Shown: positions 11,075-22,819 of the stretch, piece by piece | How the letters are laid out: the number at the start of each line of letters is the position of its first letter | How positions within the stretch are numbered: the stretch's first letter is position 1 | Assembly: GCA_000827495.1 (NCBI GenBank) | Contig: KN817733.1 | Coordinates: 1-35,176, forward strand | DNA from: Hypholoma sublateritium FD-334 SS-4 | Lineage: Eukaryota > Basidiomycota > Agaricomycetes > Agaricales > Strophariaceae | Direction: 5' to 3' | Length of the DNA stretch: 35,176 nucleotides | Notes under the pieces: model-generated | The model's input: the letters and a program-made list of their open reading frames with translations, nothing else | What the model was told of the DNA's origin: nothing | The model's database searches: none | Made by a program: the position numbers and the translations under genes

Positions 11075-13117
11075 ATGGCCGAAAATGCAATTGACTCTGA
11101 TCTATATGGTGGTATGCCTGCATTTGTGCCCTCCATACGCGCTTCACCCTCATGAGTCCTTGCAGATATCTACGGCGACGACGAAGAAAACGAATACGAG
11201 GTCGCTACTCAAGACCCAAGCCCCGAAGCTCAGGACGCGGAGGACGTCAAGCTAGAACTGCCCACGCCCTCGTCATCGTCCACCGTGAAGCCCGACGACC
11301 CGCCGCCACCAATGCACCACACCCTACCGCCGGACGCCCACCGCGGCCTCCCCCCCAAGCCCGCAGTTGCGCCGCCGTCGTCGCTGTCGTACTCGGCGCA
11401 GGTCGCGAAGCAGTTCTCGGTGTACCAGCAGACGCCCAGCCAGGAGCGCCAGCAGCGCAGGGAGATCCCGCTGCCGCCCAACCCGCGCGCGAGCGCCCCG
11501 CGGCCTGCGGCCCCCGCTGAGGCCAGGCCTGCGGCGCCTGCGAATCCGGGCGATACGGTGTTTGGGAAGAAGCCCTCGGAGATGCACGATGCTGGGTGAG
11601 TCGTTCTGTTCTTTCTAGTTCGCGGGCCCGCCTATCGGAGGCACGATACGTGTATGTATGCATATGTTGATGATATCGACGCGATACCTACGTCTCTTCT
11701 CTACTCTACTGCTACTCTTTGACACACACACTAATTGTTGCTTACCGCCTATCTGCACTCCCTCAACTACAAACCCGCACATATCTTGCTTATCCTACCT
11801 ATACGCTTACGATCATGGATTCTTCGTACCGCACCACCGGATTATGCGACCATTAGGAAAATGTTCATCGGCGGTCTGAACTGGGATACTACAGATGGTA
11901 CATTCTTCTACGACATTACCTCTATACGTACTGCTAATCGACGCGGCGTTGCGCATTTTGTTGATTTTCTTAGAGGGCCTCAGAGACTACTTTCAGCAGT
12001 TTGGAAAGGTAACCGACGCACGCATGTTACATATACGGCGAAGATGCTGATTTGCAGGAAGGTGGATGCGTGCACTATCATGCGAGATCCAGCAGGAACG
12101 TCACGCGGCTTTGCTTTCATGACGTTTGAGGACCCGAACGCCGTGGATGCGGTGTTGTCCAGAGAGCACTCGTTGGACGGAAAGATTGTAAGTTGTTGCT
12201 TTTACCTGCACACACTGCAATAACAAATTTGCATTGCAGATTGACCCTAAACGGGCAATCCCTCGAGAGGAGCATCTGCGTAACACGCGGTACTTCGTTG
12301 GTGGACTGTCGTCAAATACGACGCCCGATTCGATGCGCCAGTTCTTTGGGGATTACGGTAAAGTTGTCGATGCGACTGTCATGCTTGACCGCGAGTCCGG
12401 GCGATCGAAGGGATTTGGTTTCGTGACATTTGAGGACGCGACCAACGCTGACCAACTCATTGGGAAACCGGGGCTCATGCTCGACGATAAGCAGGTGCGT
12501 CGCGCAGCGTTTCCAGGGAATGGAGCCTGACATCTACACAGATTGAAGTCAAAGCTGCCCAGCCTCGCAGCCAGCGAGATCAGACGCGCTCCTCGGGCCC
12601 TCATTCCACCACGAACGCGGTGGAGTCTTTCGACCAACGTCCGCAAGCGGTTCCAGTCATCAACTTCCAGGTCCCGCAGCAGCAGCAGCAGCAGCAGCAG
12701 AACCCCATGGCCATGATGTACCAGCGCTCGATGACACAGACGCCGCTCGGAATGATGGGCATGAACCCCATGATGAGCATGATGATGAACGGGTACGGCA
12801 TGGGCGGCGTCATGCCGGGCATGAACCTCATGGGTGGGGGGATGGACGCAATGGCGGGTATGGGCGGGATGGGCGGGATGGGTGGCATGGGCGGTGCAAT
12901 GCGCCTTGGCATTGGGCCCGTGGGGAACCTTGGGATGCGCCATCCCGCGGCGATGGGAGGAACGCAGCAATTTGGCGGCACACGCGCGAACGGGATGGGA
13001 GGGATGCGGCCTATGAACAACGCCGTGGGCTTTAATGGGATGATAGGCAATGGTAATCTTGGGCCGGCGCGTGCAACGACTCGCGGACAGCATAGCTTCC
13101 ATCCATATTCAAGATAG
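11075..13117 (+). CDS. HRP1: Hrp1/Nab4-type hnRNP with two RRM domains
   Basis: Seven exons (11075-11111, 11166-11595, 11857-11897, 11974-12008, 12062-12187, 12240-12494, 12542-13117) give 499 aa. RRM1 has RNP2 MFIGGL at 158-163 and RNP1 RGFAFMTF at 196-203; RRM2 has RNP2 YFVGGL at 241-246 and RNP1 KGFGFVTF at 280-287. The inter-RRM linker DPKRAIPREEH is the hallmark of the yeast Hrp1/Nab4 and Musashi/DAZAP-like group, whose members bind UA-rich RNA; yeast Hrp1 acts in mRNA 3'-end formation and export. The N-terminus is acidic then Pro/Ala-rich; the C-terminus has an eight-Gln tract and a long Met/Gly-rich tail, likely disordered. Intron 2 is 261 nt, far longer than its neighbours, so alternative splicing is possible. 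The exon 5 acceptor (ggaag, 12061) was chosen to keep the GKVDACTIMRD junction. Orthology to HRP1 is inferred from motifs only. Confidence 0.9.
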
Positions 13118-13980
13118 TATTGTACCATGTAGATATCTGGATATCTGAGTGTTGTTGCTCTGATTAAATATTGCTGCTGAGTGTTGGCTGGGTAAAGTTT
13201 GGATTAGCACTGCGTGGGCAAACCGGGAGCCAACAATTTTTCCCAGTGAAAAAGACAAACCAATGCTTTGAGCGGCTGTTAGTGGTCACGCGAGTATAGC
13301 ATCAAACGGGGTTGGCGGCATGGTAGCGCCAGTTAACCCCCAGTCAAAAATACCTCGGGCCATTCCGAGGTACTGCTAACTACCGAGAATTGGAGTAATG
13401 TTTATATAGTTAACTATCAGCAAAATTCTATGTAAATATATTTGAAACATGCTAGCTTGACCTATATTCTATCCAATGAGATATTACTCTGTCAACTGCA
13501 GAGCAGATTAAATCTGTCCATTTTCGACCTACTCTTCTCGTCACGCGTCACGGACCTCCTTGAAGAGAAGAGATTTGCAAAAAGTCACGCGTCCCAGAGG
13601 ATTTTGAAGACCATGATGAACCATCTTCGTGTCTAAAATTTGGGAAATGATTGTATTTTTTTGCCAAATTCTTTGTGCATTGACAATGAAAGACACCTAA
13701 GCTGTTTCTGTGCTAAACAAGGTAGTAAATATGGTAGAAAGAATGAAACAAGTTCCCCAAATAGACTTTGAAGAGAAGACATTTTCAAAATGTCACGCAT
13801 CCTCAACGAGGATGAAGAGATACCCATCTCTTCATCCATGGTCACGCATCACTTGGCCTGAAGACCAGGTCGAAAACGAACAGTATGTCGAATTGGGTAA
13901 CAATTATGTAATAAACTTTTAATTGACGATACACAACAGCTCGAACAGGCTCGGAATGGCCACCATAGTCAGCTACAAAG
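13118..13980. other. Non-coding transition from gene-rich to transposon-rich DNA
   Basis: No convincing gene is present. Base composition turns AT-rich here. Contents: the 3' flank of the RRM gene; a hairpin tacctcgg/ccgaggta with a 6-nt loop at 13351-13372; two diverged copies of a ~57-bp block at 13553-13610 and 13764-13820, sharing 'ttgaagagaaga' and 'gtcacgc.tcc'; and a perfect 12-bp inverted repeat at 13810-13837. The motif gtcacgcrtc occurs four times between 13540 and 13850. Confidence 0.6.
13810..13837. repeat. Perfect 12-bp inverted repeat with 4-nt loop
   Basis: ggatgaagagat at 13810-13821 is the exact reverse complement of atctcttcatcc at 13826-13837, separated by accc. It lies at the right end of a diverged direct-repeat copy. 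There is no T-run after it to suggest a terminator; it may be a relic of a small transposon. Confidence 0.7.
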
Positions 13981-15813
13981 TCACTGGCTTTGGGAGACAG
14001 CCTTAGATTTGTCCTCCCAAACCTGTGAAATAAGAAAAAAGAGTATGTAATGTTGTATAAGAGCATAATCAGACCTGTCTTTGTTCCTCAGAAAGGCTAT
14101 CATAATAACTCTTGAATTTGTCAGTCGTGCCATGAGGGTGTTGTTTGACCCAATCCTGAGTGCAAATGTTCCTTTTTGAATGTTGAAAGGCAATGAGAAG
14201 ACAAAAAGAGGGTAATTATTGATATCTACATACCTTGCTGTGGTACTATTCTTGGTGGGCCGCATACAGGTCCCTTTCAAATGCTTTGGGCCATTTATAG
14301 CTAGGGTTGGGACTGGTAGTGCCAAGGTGTTGTGTAAATAACCAACCATCAACTTTAATGTATCTGTACCTGGAACATGATCCTGAGGTGTATTGAACTC
14401 TCCAGGCTGGTGTTGCTGAGGGGTTGCTAGGGGGCCATTTATGGTATGTAGAATGACTGCAACTTGTAAAATTTAAATTATAGGAGGGTACCGGTTGGAG
14501 GTTGGGTTTATGATCTCCTTCCTGCTCAACATCTTAGTCTAATGTCAGGCAAAGAGAAGAATTAACATACATTGCTTTGACTTGGAAGGGCCATTGGTAT
14601 AGGCTGAGGTTTCAACAGGGTTCCCGGAATTATATGAATTGTTGGTAGAGGTGCCTAAAAGTTCATAAACAGTGGGAGGACAAGCTTTATTAGATAACTT
14701 ACTATGTCAGACAAACCATTGGGTTTTGGTATATCAGAGAGCATTTGGGGAAATGGCCCATTCTTATTATTGTATAAAACCTTCAGTTTCTTCATAGGAA
14801 CACTGTCATTCTCCACATGAGCATCAGAGGGGCATTTACCTTCTTTGGTTTTCTTCTTCAGCCAGTTATGCCACCAAGATGGGTAGTTGTCGGTCGCGAC
14901 AAGGTTAGCCTTCCAGTCAGAAGCGCACAGACACATTTCCATAAAACACTGTGCCATAGATTCACTGTAATAGGTCAGACTAGCCACATCTGCATCACTC
15001 CAGGTTGCCGGCAGTTTGTTGTCCATAGCCATCTTAACCCAAAGAGACCTAGCGCAACAACGAATCTCTGCAGCTCGAAAACCATCAATTGTTGTGCCAT
15101 CTTCAAGTTCAACATATTTCATGGCGACATTGATACCTTGGGCGGCCCAACGCTTGCCACGAGCGGGTGGGAGAGGCTGTTTGGATCCTTCTTCCTCCTC
15201 GTCAAGCTCAGGAAATGCTTCTCCCTCTTCACCTATCTCAAGAACCTGTGCCTGNGATGCCNAATTCCAGCTTTGTCTGGTCCAAAAGNGGACNTTGGNA
15301 TAATCCTCTTGACNGAGNGCAATGGATCTGTCGAGGGAAAGTGTGCCTGCCGGAATGCGGGTTAACAACATATTGTATGCCATCCTTGTAGTTCAATTAG
15401 ATTATGAAGAAAATACAGAAATTTTGCTCACATAAGAGTTGCATAAGAGTGTCGACTTTGCTTTCAAGTGCAGCATTTTTGGTGAGAAGCGATGTATTCT
15501 CCCATTGCAATTCATCAAAACAGGCATGAAGTTGATGATATTGGGATGAAATTATGAGGGCATTACCAATACTTGCATTGGACCAGCTGCTTTCTGTAGA
15601 AGAGGAGCTCCCGGGCCATGGCTAGTGGGCATTAGCAATTGAATATCAATGTATAATTAATATTAACAAAGCTCGTACCATCTGCCTANGTTGTGCAGCG
15701 CTGTATGAAGTCAGGGCCACACTTCCACTTCCTGGAAGAGAGCCTGTTAACGAGTAACTGGAAGGAAGGTATCCATCCAAGGGAACAGGGCTAGGAACTC
15801 GGATGGAATCCAT
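13981..15813 (-). pseudogene. Unrecognised 7-exon fungal gene with one internal stop
   Basis: On the - strand, exons 15813-15679, 15621-15432, 15346-14703, 14654-14571, 14521-14247, 14171-14075 and 14022-13981 join in phase to 489 codons ending in TGA. The only lesion is a TAG across the exon 5/6 junction (codon 443), where CAG (Gln) would be one transition away. The N-terminus is Ser/Pro/Gly-rich, then a probable coiled coil, an acidic run ELDEEEEGSKQ, and the best-conserved-looking part FRAAEIRCCARSLWVKMA ... WSDADVASLTYYSESM ... DWKANLVATDNYPSWW. The C-terminus carries a W-x-KQHPHGTTDKFKSYYDSL segment. I recall similar proteins in agaric genomes but no named domain. Several n bases lie at 15256-15318. 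An alternative exon 5 donor (gtatgt at 14233) leaves the frame off by one. Confidence 0.6.
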
Positions 15814-16047
15814 GGTGGTATGCACAAGTCAGGCATAAGTTCAAATTTCGGAAATCAGGGCAAGTATATTGACACAACTGCTACATTTGGACATGCTGAC
15901 AAAGACTACACTGGTATGTTGCAACAAAACTGGCCGACAACCACAAGTCTCTCCATCTCCTCAGTACCGATTCATCTGACATAGATACAATGTACAGTGC
16001 AGTAGTCAAACAATGGCAATAACATGAAAAACAAACATGTATATGGC

Positions 16048-18856
16048 CTAACATTTAGAAGTCTTGCTACGTTTGGCTTTGACCAGGACTGGAATCATGC
16101 TCTCTGATTGCGACGTTGTCTGAGTGTTGTCTTGAGCAGCCTTGCGCTTTTGAAGCAGAAAGCATGTCTGGTATGGCATTCATGTCCCATATCTGTGTGG
16201 AGTGTCCTCCAGCTTGTGGCATTCTGCCAGAATGTTATTCAATTCCTGCTTGAACAGCTTGGAGATGTTTTTGCCAGTGCACAAGGGAATGGTGACTTGA
16301 GGATAGATGATGTTGATAAGCTTGATGACATTGGGTGCAAGAGGACTCCAGTATTTAGGCAAGACAGACGCCATTTTGTCGGGGTCATGCAGTCGCAAGA
16401 TATCGGAGCCTTTTACATGAGGAATGTTGGCAACAAGAGTATCGTGGTGCCACTGTGATATGCGGATCTCGTTCGGCATTACCAATATGTCTTCACCAGG
16501 ATTGCCTGTGGGTCCAGGAGTGAACCGTACAATGTGGAGAAATTCAAGAAAAAGTGACTCCATGTCATGGTCCATCCTATATTCGAACGGCACCTTGTTA
16601 CCCGTCATGTTGATTGAGAGTTCAATTGACATGTACAGGACAGTTCCCTATGAACTGTTAACATATAGCAACATGGAAGGTGGTCTGTATACTTACAGAT
16701 ACATCTGTGGAGACACTACCCTTAGCGTGCGAGTAGTCAAAGTCAATCACTGCTCCACCAGAGGGTGCATCAAAAAATTACTCTAGTTCCTTATGAGGCA
16801 TTCTGTGCAATGCTGATGGATTTCTGAGGGATGCTATGATTGACATGTATTCCATTGCTTCCTCAACCCCGCCGTTGCACAACATAGCGGCAAGAATGAT
16901 TTGTGGAAGGAACCGTACAATGACAATATTTCTTATGGAGATGTCTCCATGCAATAAGATGCAGTCTCTGTTGAAGAATTTTATTACTACAGAGCATTCT
17001 GTTAGAAATTGAAATAGATTATGAGCTTATTCAACGCTTACCATCCACAATATCAATGAATGCCTGCAGGCATTCGACACGGGAGCAATACGAGGTGATG
17101 GGGTCGCCGATGGGACCATGTACAGTACATCAACAGATACACGGAAAAGCCTGTACCCATGTTCCATTGTGTTGAGGAGTATAGGTATCGGCGACATTCT
17201 TGTCACCAGCAACAAATCTTGGTCTCAAGAGGTAGGACCGCAATGCTCTGATCGATTCAGGAGACATCTTGTTCTTGGGCTTTGAGGGGGAGTACATCTT
17301 GTCTGCAGCTAAAGTGGATAATAACTTCTCCTGAGACTTGTTGCTGATAAGCTTCAAACGCGCGATCTCCGAGTTCTCTTTAGCATGGCTGAGCAAAACC
17401 CACAAATCCTTGAGTATGTGGTACTGTTGTTTGTTGTCTTGCATGATGTACACACAAGTTCCCCAACTACACATGACTGGGGAGATATGGATCACTTTCA
17501 AGATGGTGAACCACTGCTTGTCAATGGATACACGGACAGCAGCACCAGTGATGTGATCAACTTCAACATTGGGATCCATCCCAAGGAGCTTGTTGCTCCT
17601 GAAAGCAAAGGCATAGATGATTCGCGTGAGGAGGTGAGCATCAAAACCTTTGATTTCGGTTGGGTGAGTGGCAACGGCACCACCTCAATCAATGAGGATG
17701 AAAAAGTATTTCATCTTGTGTCCTTTCCCGAATATGGCCAGTCCAAGAACATAATTCCGGTGAAGTTGATAGTGGAAGATGTTAGCAGCCTTATCAAGCA
17801 GCGTTTTCAGCATTACTTGATAGTGGCTTTCTTGTACAGAAACTTCCACCAGGGTGCGCACGGCGTGGTCCACCAGTTTAGCTTGTCAGTATGGCTGATC
17901 TTGGTCAAGGAGTACCATGTCGGGTTTGCGCAAGTTCAAGCCACCGGAGAGTGCCTTGTTGTGCCCCGAGTTGTTGAAGATGTGGAAAGGAATGAAATCA
18001 GAAGGTTTCCACCTGAAGTCTGGGTCGCTCATGTTGTTGATATCATGTTTAAAAAGGCCATGAGTGTAACCAATACTGACACTTGTATCATTGAGCCACT
18101 TCATGGTGTGGGCTTCAGTGAGATCAGGGATATTGCGGAACATGTCTCCACCAAGTCCGCCTAATTGCTGTTGCTTCCAGATGTTGGAGTTGTAGGTGGC
18201 AGTGAGGTTGAAAGGCTTAGGAAGACTCAAATCATTCAGGAGACTAAATATCCATATTTGGCTTGTTTTCTCGGAAACGAAGAAGCGGCTTGCATTGAGT
18301 TTTTTGATCATTGGCATATTGGAGTAGGTCTGCCCAATGGACTTCACGGCCTCCACCCTGGGCACCTGAGCATTAATAGGTGGTACGTCCTCGGAGCCTG
18401 TGCCAGTGGCATCAGCCAGACATTGAGCCTATTCAAATATTTCAGTACTTGCACCCATGTTAATATGGTTGGTTGTACCTCAGGACCCAGGCCCTCAGCT
18501 TTGATGTATGCATCAAAGACATCATCATGTAAGAGAGTGCTATAAAAGAGAGGAGGCGGAAGGGTAGGTGGTTCATGCTGATTTCACAAATCCAACGTAT
18601 TCTTGCCCTTTGGGTCAACAATCTGGGCCACAGGTACACTCATACTGGATGCGCAATCTGTATCAGTTCCTGACCACTCAAAGCTGAAGATTGTGTCTTG
18701 TTTGACCTTGGAGATTACTGGCAGGTATGGTCTTTCTCTGGGCTGAACAGAGTAGAAACCAGAGCTGTCAGAATGAGAAGAGGAAGTCGAATGTGAGTAC
18801 TCCAGAATGTTGCTTGTAGTTATAGGAAGAGAGTGTGAGCAAGGCATTGTAAACAT
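16048..18856 (-). pseudogene. FunK1-type fungal protein kinase, inactivated by stops
   Basis: Four exons (18856-18479, 18428-17042, 16998-16697, 16647-16180) join in phase to 845 codons. The intron junctions are normal (50, 43 and 49 nt). Family signs: LSGGLNLRKPDMVLLDQDQ in the N-terminal half; LID*GGAVATHPTEI, where FunK1 proteins have DRxG; the WGTCVYIM ... YHILKDLWVLLS block; the catalytic loop LHGDISIRN (D and N present); VIDFDYS as DFG equivalent; and GTVLYMSIELS with the downstream HDMESLF segment. Internal stops: TGA at 18584-18586, 17886-17888, 17685-17687 and 17130-17132, and TAA at 16778-16780. After the terminal TGA at 16180 the frame stays open, Lys-rich, to TAG at 16048-16050, so that TGA may also be secondary. 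No indel was needed. FunK1 roles are unknown in general. Confidence 0.82.
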
Positions 18857-19466
18857 AAAAACAAGATATTAAATGACAGAGAGTGAGTTTGACAAGAGGC
18901 TAGTGACTCAGCTGAACGGTGAGGGCAACAAGACCGGGGAATGGAAACATGTTATGGCTGGTTATAGTATTCTGTAGCCCAACACTTGCCTTAGTAAGCA
19001 CATATATTTGGTAGAGAACCATGATTCCATTGTTCTGGATCTTCTGTCCTTGCATTGTTCAAGCTAAAGAAAGATGCGAATGACACACATACCTATGTTA
19101 GGCAGTTCCATATAATATAGTCCAGCGAACGGCTATAGTGTAGCTATATGATGTGGCTCCAGCGTGCCCGCTGAGCCAGTGAATACCACTTACTATATTA
19201 AGTATTGCTTAAGTAACTACAATGTAGCCATATGACATGGTCCAGTGGGCCCACTGTAAATGACAATTAAGCCCCGGAAATACCACAGCAATGCTGCAGT
19301 AAGAATAAATAATGCCGCAGCGCAGGCCTGGCAATATCGGGCATTTCATACTTCAATCAAATTTCAATGCTGTAAAATTAATGCCGCAAAGCAGCAGCAG
19401 GCATTTGCAAGACAGCTTATAATTTCAGACAGATTGTACTGTAATTAATAATAGTAAATATACATA
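18857..19466. other. Non-coding region with diverged short repeats
   Basis: No gene is seen. A ~35-bp block recurs at 19139-19173 and 19223-19256, both reading tgtagcyatatga and ending in a ccag..gccc.ctg core; the second ends in a perfect 14-bp palindrome cagtgggcccactg (19243-19256). Four copies of aatgcygya lie between 19290 and 19390. The block may be a decayed MITE, but no pair of terminal repeats is convincing. Confidence 0.45.
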
Positions 19467-20090
19467 ATGTGCAGCAAGCTGGCTGATCGTGTTATTGAAC
19501 TTATTAGAGTCATTCCAGTACTGGATAGCATGGTTGGTTATGATGCAAATATTCATAATGCTGTCCTTGCACAATGCTTTACTAAGCTCCTCAATCAATA
19601 CCTCAAAGGAACTGGCCATCCCCAAAAGTCAGAGGATGTGATAGGTATTCTATCTTCATTGATGGAACAGGAAAAAATAATCCAAGCCTTCGATCATCCT
19701 GCTTCATTGAAACACTTACTGGAACTTTTTATTTACCACAAGGTGGCAAGTTGATGGTAAATATAATTTCAATTTCATGGTTATAAATGTATTTACAATA
19801 AATCAGATCAAGCTTGTCTCCCAGCCTTCCTGCTATGACAAATTCAATTGCACAAAACAGTGTATGTTTATTTAAACAAATTACCTCTATCTTATTTAGT
19901 GAATATTGTAGGGTGCCTATATTCACACATATAGTGGCACGACGGATGTTTTAATTGACTCCCAATTCTCAATCTCACTTCTTGGTTTAGACTATCCAAA
20001 AGTACCTCAGGAGGTTTTAGAGAGATTTGAATTATGGATTCATGGACTAGTTCAAAGGTCTGACAGCTGCAATGATTTCAATGACTTGTA
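19467..20090 (+). CDS. Putative multi-exon gene, function unknown
   Basis: The clearest exon opens at ATG 19467 and reads 95 codons of helix-rich, plausible protein (ELIRVIPVLDSM, LLNQYLKGTGHPQ). A further candidate exon is 19918-20090 after an attgtag acceptor, reading GAYIHTYSGTTDVLIDSQ then LLGLDYPKVPQEVLERFELW and ending TAA at 20088-20090. A middle exon at about 19809-19861 with a gtatgt donor fits the phase of the last one. I could not link the first exon to the second in frame. The last exon looks genuinely coding; I do not recognise the family. Confidence 0.35.
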
Positions 20091-20543
20091 ACCTGCTTGA
20101 TCATCATCTTATACTACTCGGTTGACAACCTTCTCACCCTCATGGCTTAGTACTTTTTATGCAATTAGTTATAATTCTAAGTCAATATAAATATTCTCCC
20201 TCATTAGTCCTACTGCCATTGTAATGTTGGTAGCTAATTGAAGCGCATTGATCCAGATCAGCCGGTTAGAATGCATATCAATTTCAAAAATTGTTGGTAT
20301 GTTATTTACTTATTGTTCAAACTCTGTAAGCTGGTTATCATTGAAGGGGCATCGTGCATCCGGAACTTCAATATGAACAAGCCGCTCAGGTTGATTAACA
20401 AGGAATGGATTTTAGTCATCAACTTTATTATTGCCCAGATTAAAAATTTGATGGTGGCGAAGGATGGCAAGACAGTTTAAATCTTCCCAGTCTATGCCAT
20501 ATTCATTATAATTTTGATCTTCAATATCCTCTGAATGGATACC
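20091..20543. other. AT-rich spacer, no supported gene
   Basis: Only a short open frame at 20238-20480 (+) is present, rich in Lys, Ile and Asn as expected of AT-rich DNA. I see no motif, terminal repeat or RNA gene. Confidence 0.4.
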
Positions 20544-21746
20544 TCAAATTCCATTGACTACCATCCCATACATGTATAGCCGCTGTGGTGACTGATATGC
20601 CTGGCCTTGTCTTGCAAGAGTATGTTGGTTCCAAGTTGATGTCCACACTTTTGCATCTACATTGATTCTCTCAAGGAAAAGATATTGTAACAGCCATATG
20701 TGAGCATCACTGTCAGTATTGAGGCCTTCATGAGCTTCAAGGACTTCAAAAAAGTTTTCCACTTGGCTCCAAACCTCGAAGTCACATTTACCCAAAGACG
20801 TTCAATTTGGATATTATGAACGTTTCTAATATATCCATATTAATATTTGTATTTAAAAACAAGAGGAAAAGTTCTGACTTTCCCCATATATATAATCCAC
20901 GATCACCACCTCTAATTTTCTCTATAAGTGCAGCAGCCAGCAGATTCTCCATGCTATGGTCCCCACAAAGCTGGTTAGGGCATCCATATATTTCAACAAT
21001 ATCTTCAAAAAGATTGAGAACTGTGGTTGCACAGTTGTTATTGCTTGCATGGATGCCCAGCAAAAATCGTGAATATCCATCAATGAAGGCATGGATGACT
21101 ATTTTCCAATGAATAAGGCCTGTTGTAGAGTTTTGTTTAGTATAAGAATAGAGTGAAGGTGGTCGCTAGACTTGCCATGTTGACCATCATAATGCCAAAG
21201 TGAGTTGGGCCTAGCAACAGAGTAAACTCAGCACTGTATTTGCCACCAACCAAAAATGCCCACAGGAGGCCCAATAACCTGCAAGTATGAATCATGAATC
21301 CTCTGGCAAGGTATGCACTTACCTAAAGCCATCAAATATCCATCAATCATTCTTCTGCCAAATGATGAAAATTGCTCATATATTGAAATCATAGTTGCAT
21401 CCAGTTCATCATCTGTGAGGTTGGAAAGGTTGGCACATTTTCCAGCCATATACTCTCTATATATAGTCCCGTCTTCTTGCTGTTGACTAACATACACTGG
21501 TGGGCTGGGTGCCAATAGTCCATATTTCAACATGCAGTGGCGAATTGTCCTTGTTCCGCATTGGTAAAGATCCCCTAATGCCTGCATACTTGTTCTTTCA
21601 GCGGCCATCATAGCAAGGTCACTTGGATTAATATTGATGGTTGGCCATCCTTGTTGGCCAGAGTATACAGATTCTTCTAAAATGACAGATGGTGCATCTG
21701 GTAGATCATGAGAAACGGAGATACATTGTTCTAGTTCCTCTATCAT
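20544..21746 (-). pseudogene. Fungal integrase-core (DDE, transposon-derived) gene, damaged
   Basis: Exons 21746-21176, 21119-20879 and 20825-20544 on the - strand. The N-terminal half carries a helix-turn-helix-like part (LGDLYQCGTRTIRHCML) and LTDDELDATM ... FGRRMIDGYL. The core reads NSLWHYDGQHG, then across an intron LIHWKIVIHAFIDGYSRF, HASNNNCATTVLNLF, CGDHSMENL and VHNIQIERLW, the order typical of the integrase-core family common in Agaricomycetes. Lesions: TGA at 21228-21230 just before VYSVARPNSLW, and a 1-nt shift around 20760-20770, after which the C-terminus continues in another frame (FFEVLEAHEGLN, HIWLLQYLFL). Intron 1 (21175-21120) starts gcaagt, a GC-AG intron; intron 2 (20878-20826) starts gtcaga. 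No terminal repeats were found. Confidence 0.8.
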
Positions 21747-22819
21747 TGTCTATACACTGAATGTGACTACTTGTGTGTTATGGGCGCCTATGAGACGCTG
21801 GTGCTAGGTAAGGACACTGCTTGTTAGTTTCATAGCAATAATGTGGTGTTTGGTAATAGGTACCTGACAAATGTCCACTAGAAACTTCAAGCATCTCTAT
21901 TTCTTCTTGTTCAATCTTGCTGTATCTCCAACCTGTGTCCGAAAAACATGCGTAACACTGATACCAAGCTCTTGAAAGGCCACAGATATGTGGTGCAAAA
22001 CCAACGCCATAATAATAAATATATAAGACTGATCTTGACCAAAGCCAATACCCAGGGCTATGAAGTTTAAAGCAAAAAGTAAGCACAAATTAGAGGAGAA
22101 TAATGGTTGTGTACCAGTAGTTCTTTCAAGCTTCTCTAGGGACTTTAAGTGGAATTAGCCTCTCCAAAATGAATGTTGATTTCATAATTTAAGGCAGACT
22201 AAACTCACATAGTCAAATTGTTGAAGGTTTTTTAAGATAACCTAAATACCATGTCCATTTCACAGGGTACCATACTAACAATATTATATAATTTTAGGCA
22301 ATGGACCATCATTAGTCAACAGAAATATATCTCCAATACCTTGAGGTCGAGAGCTTTAGCAAATGAATCCTGTCTGTAATTTGGCAAGCAATTTGAATTT
22401 ATGATTTATTCTTCCATATTAGAGCTACCAATAATATTTCCGTTTTATCCATCTAACTTAGGTAATAGATTAATAGATATGTTGCCACTGATTTAAACTT
22501 AATATCTCAAATAGGGGTAAGTATTGGGCTATGCCGGTGTTCACCAGCTCTACAAACTTATTTACTTAGAACTAACACAATATCCTTTCAAAATATTCCA
22601 CTAATCAGCATGTTATTGTTCAGAATGAGATGCTTCTGCTGATATCTGATTTCAGAGTACAATCATTTGAATTCTGAATTTTGAATGTACTAAATTTACA
22701 AGAGAAAAGATGCGATATGATGATCACTTTGATTTTTGACTACTTTTGAAGCTACATCTTTTTCAATAGTCAAAGTACACTTTGTCCTTTCATTGCTTCT
22801 ATCTTTAATATCCATTCAT
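21747..22819. other. AT-rich region upstream of the integrase-core gene
   Basis: About 1.07 kb with no supportable gene. An open stretch on the - strand at 21778-22086 may hold upstream exons of the integrase-core gene (a reading with GIGFGQDQSYIF lies at 21897-22088), but I could not define splice sites. The rest is A/T-rich with no repeat structure that I can see. Confidence 0.35.

Noticed and set aside
12353..13102. 249-codon and 175-codon open frames on the - strand over the RRM gene
   Set aside because: Their His/Pro-rich repeats are the reverse complement of the Met/Gly-rich tail of the RRM protein.
14817..15365. 182-codon + strand frame over the unrecognised 7-exon gene
   Set aside because: The - strand gives seven exons with closing phases; the + frame has no splice logic or motif.
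16180..18856. Stop-codon reassignment or selenocysteine as the reason for in-frame TGA codons
   Set aside because: One of the stops is TAA, the neighbouring small gene ends normally in TGA, and fungi are not known to use selenocysteine. Mutation is simpler.
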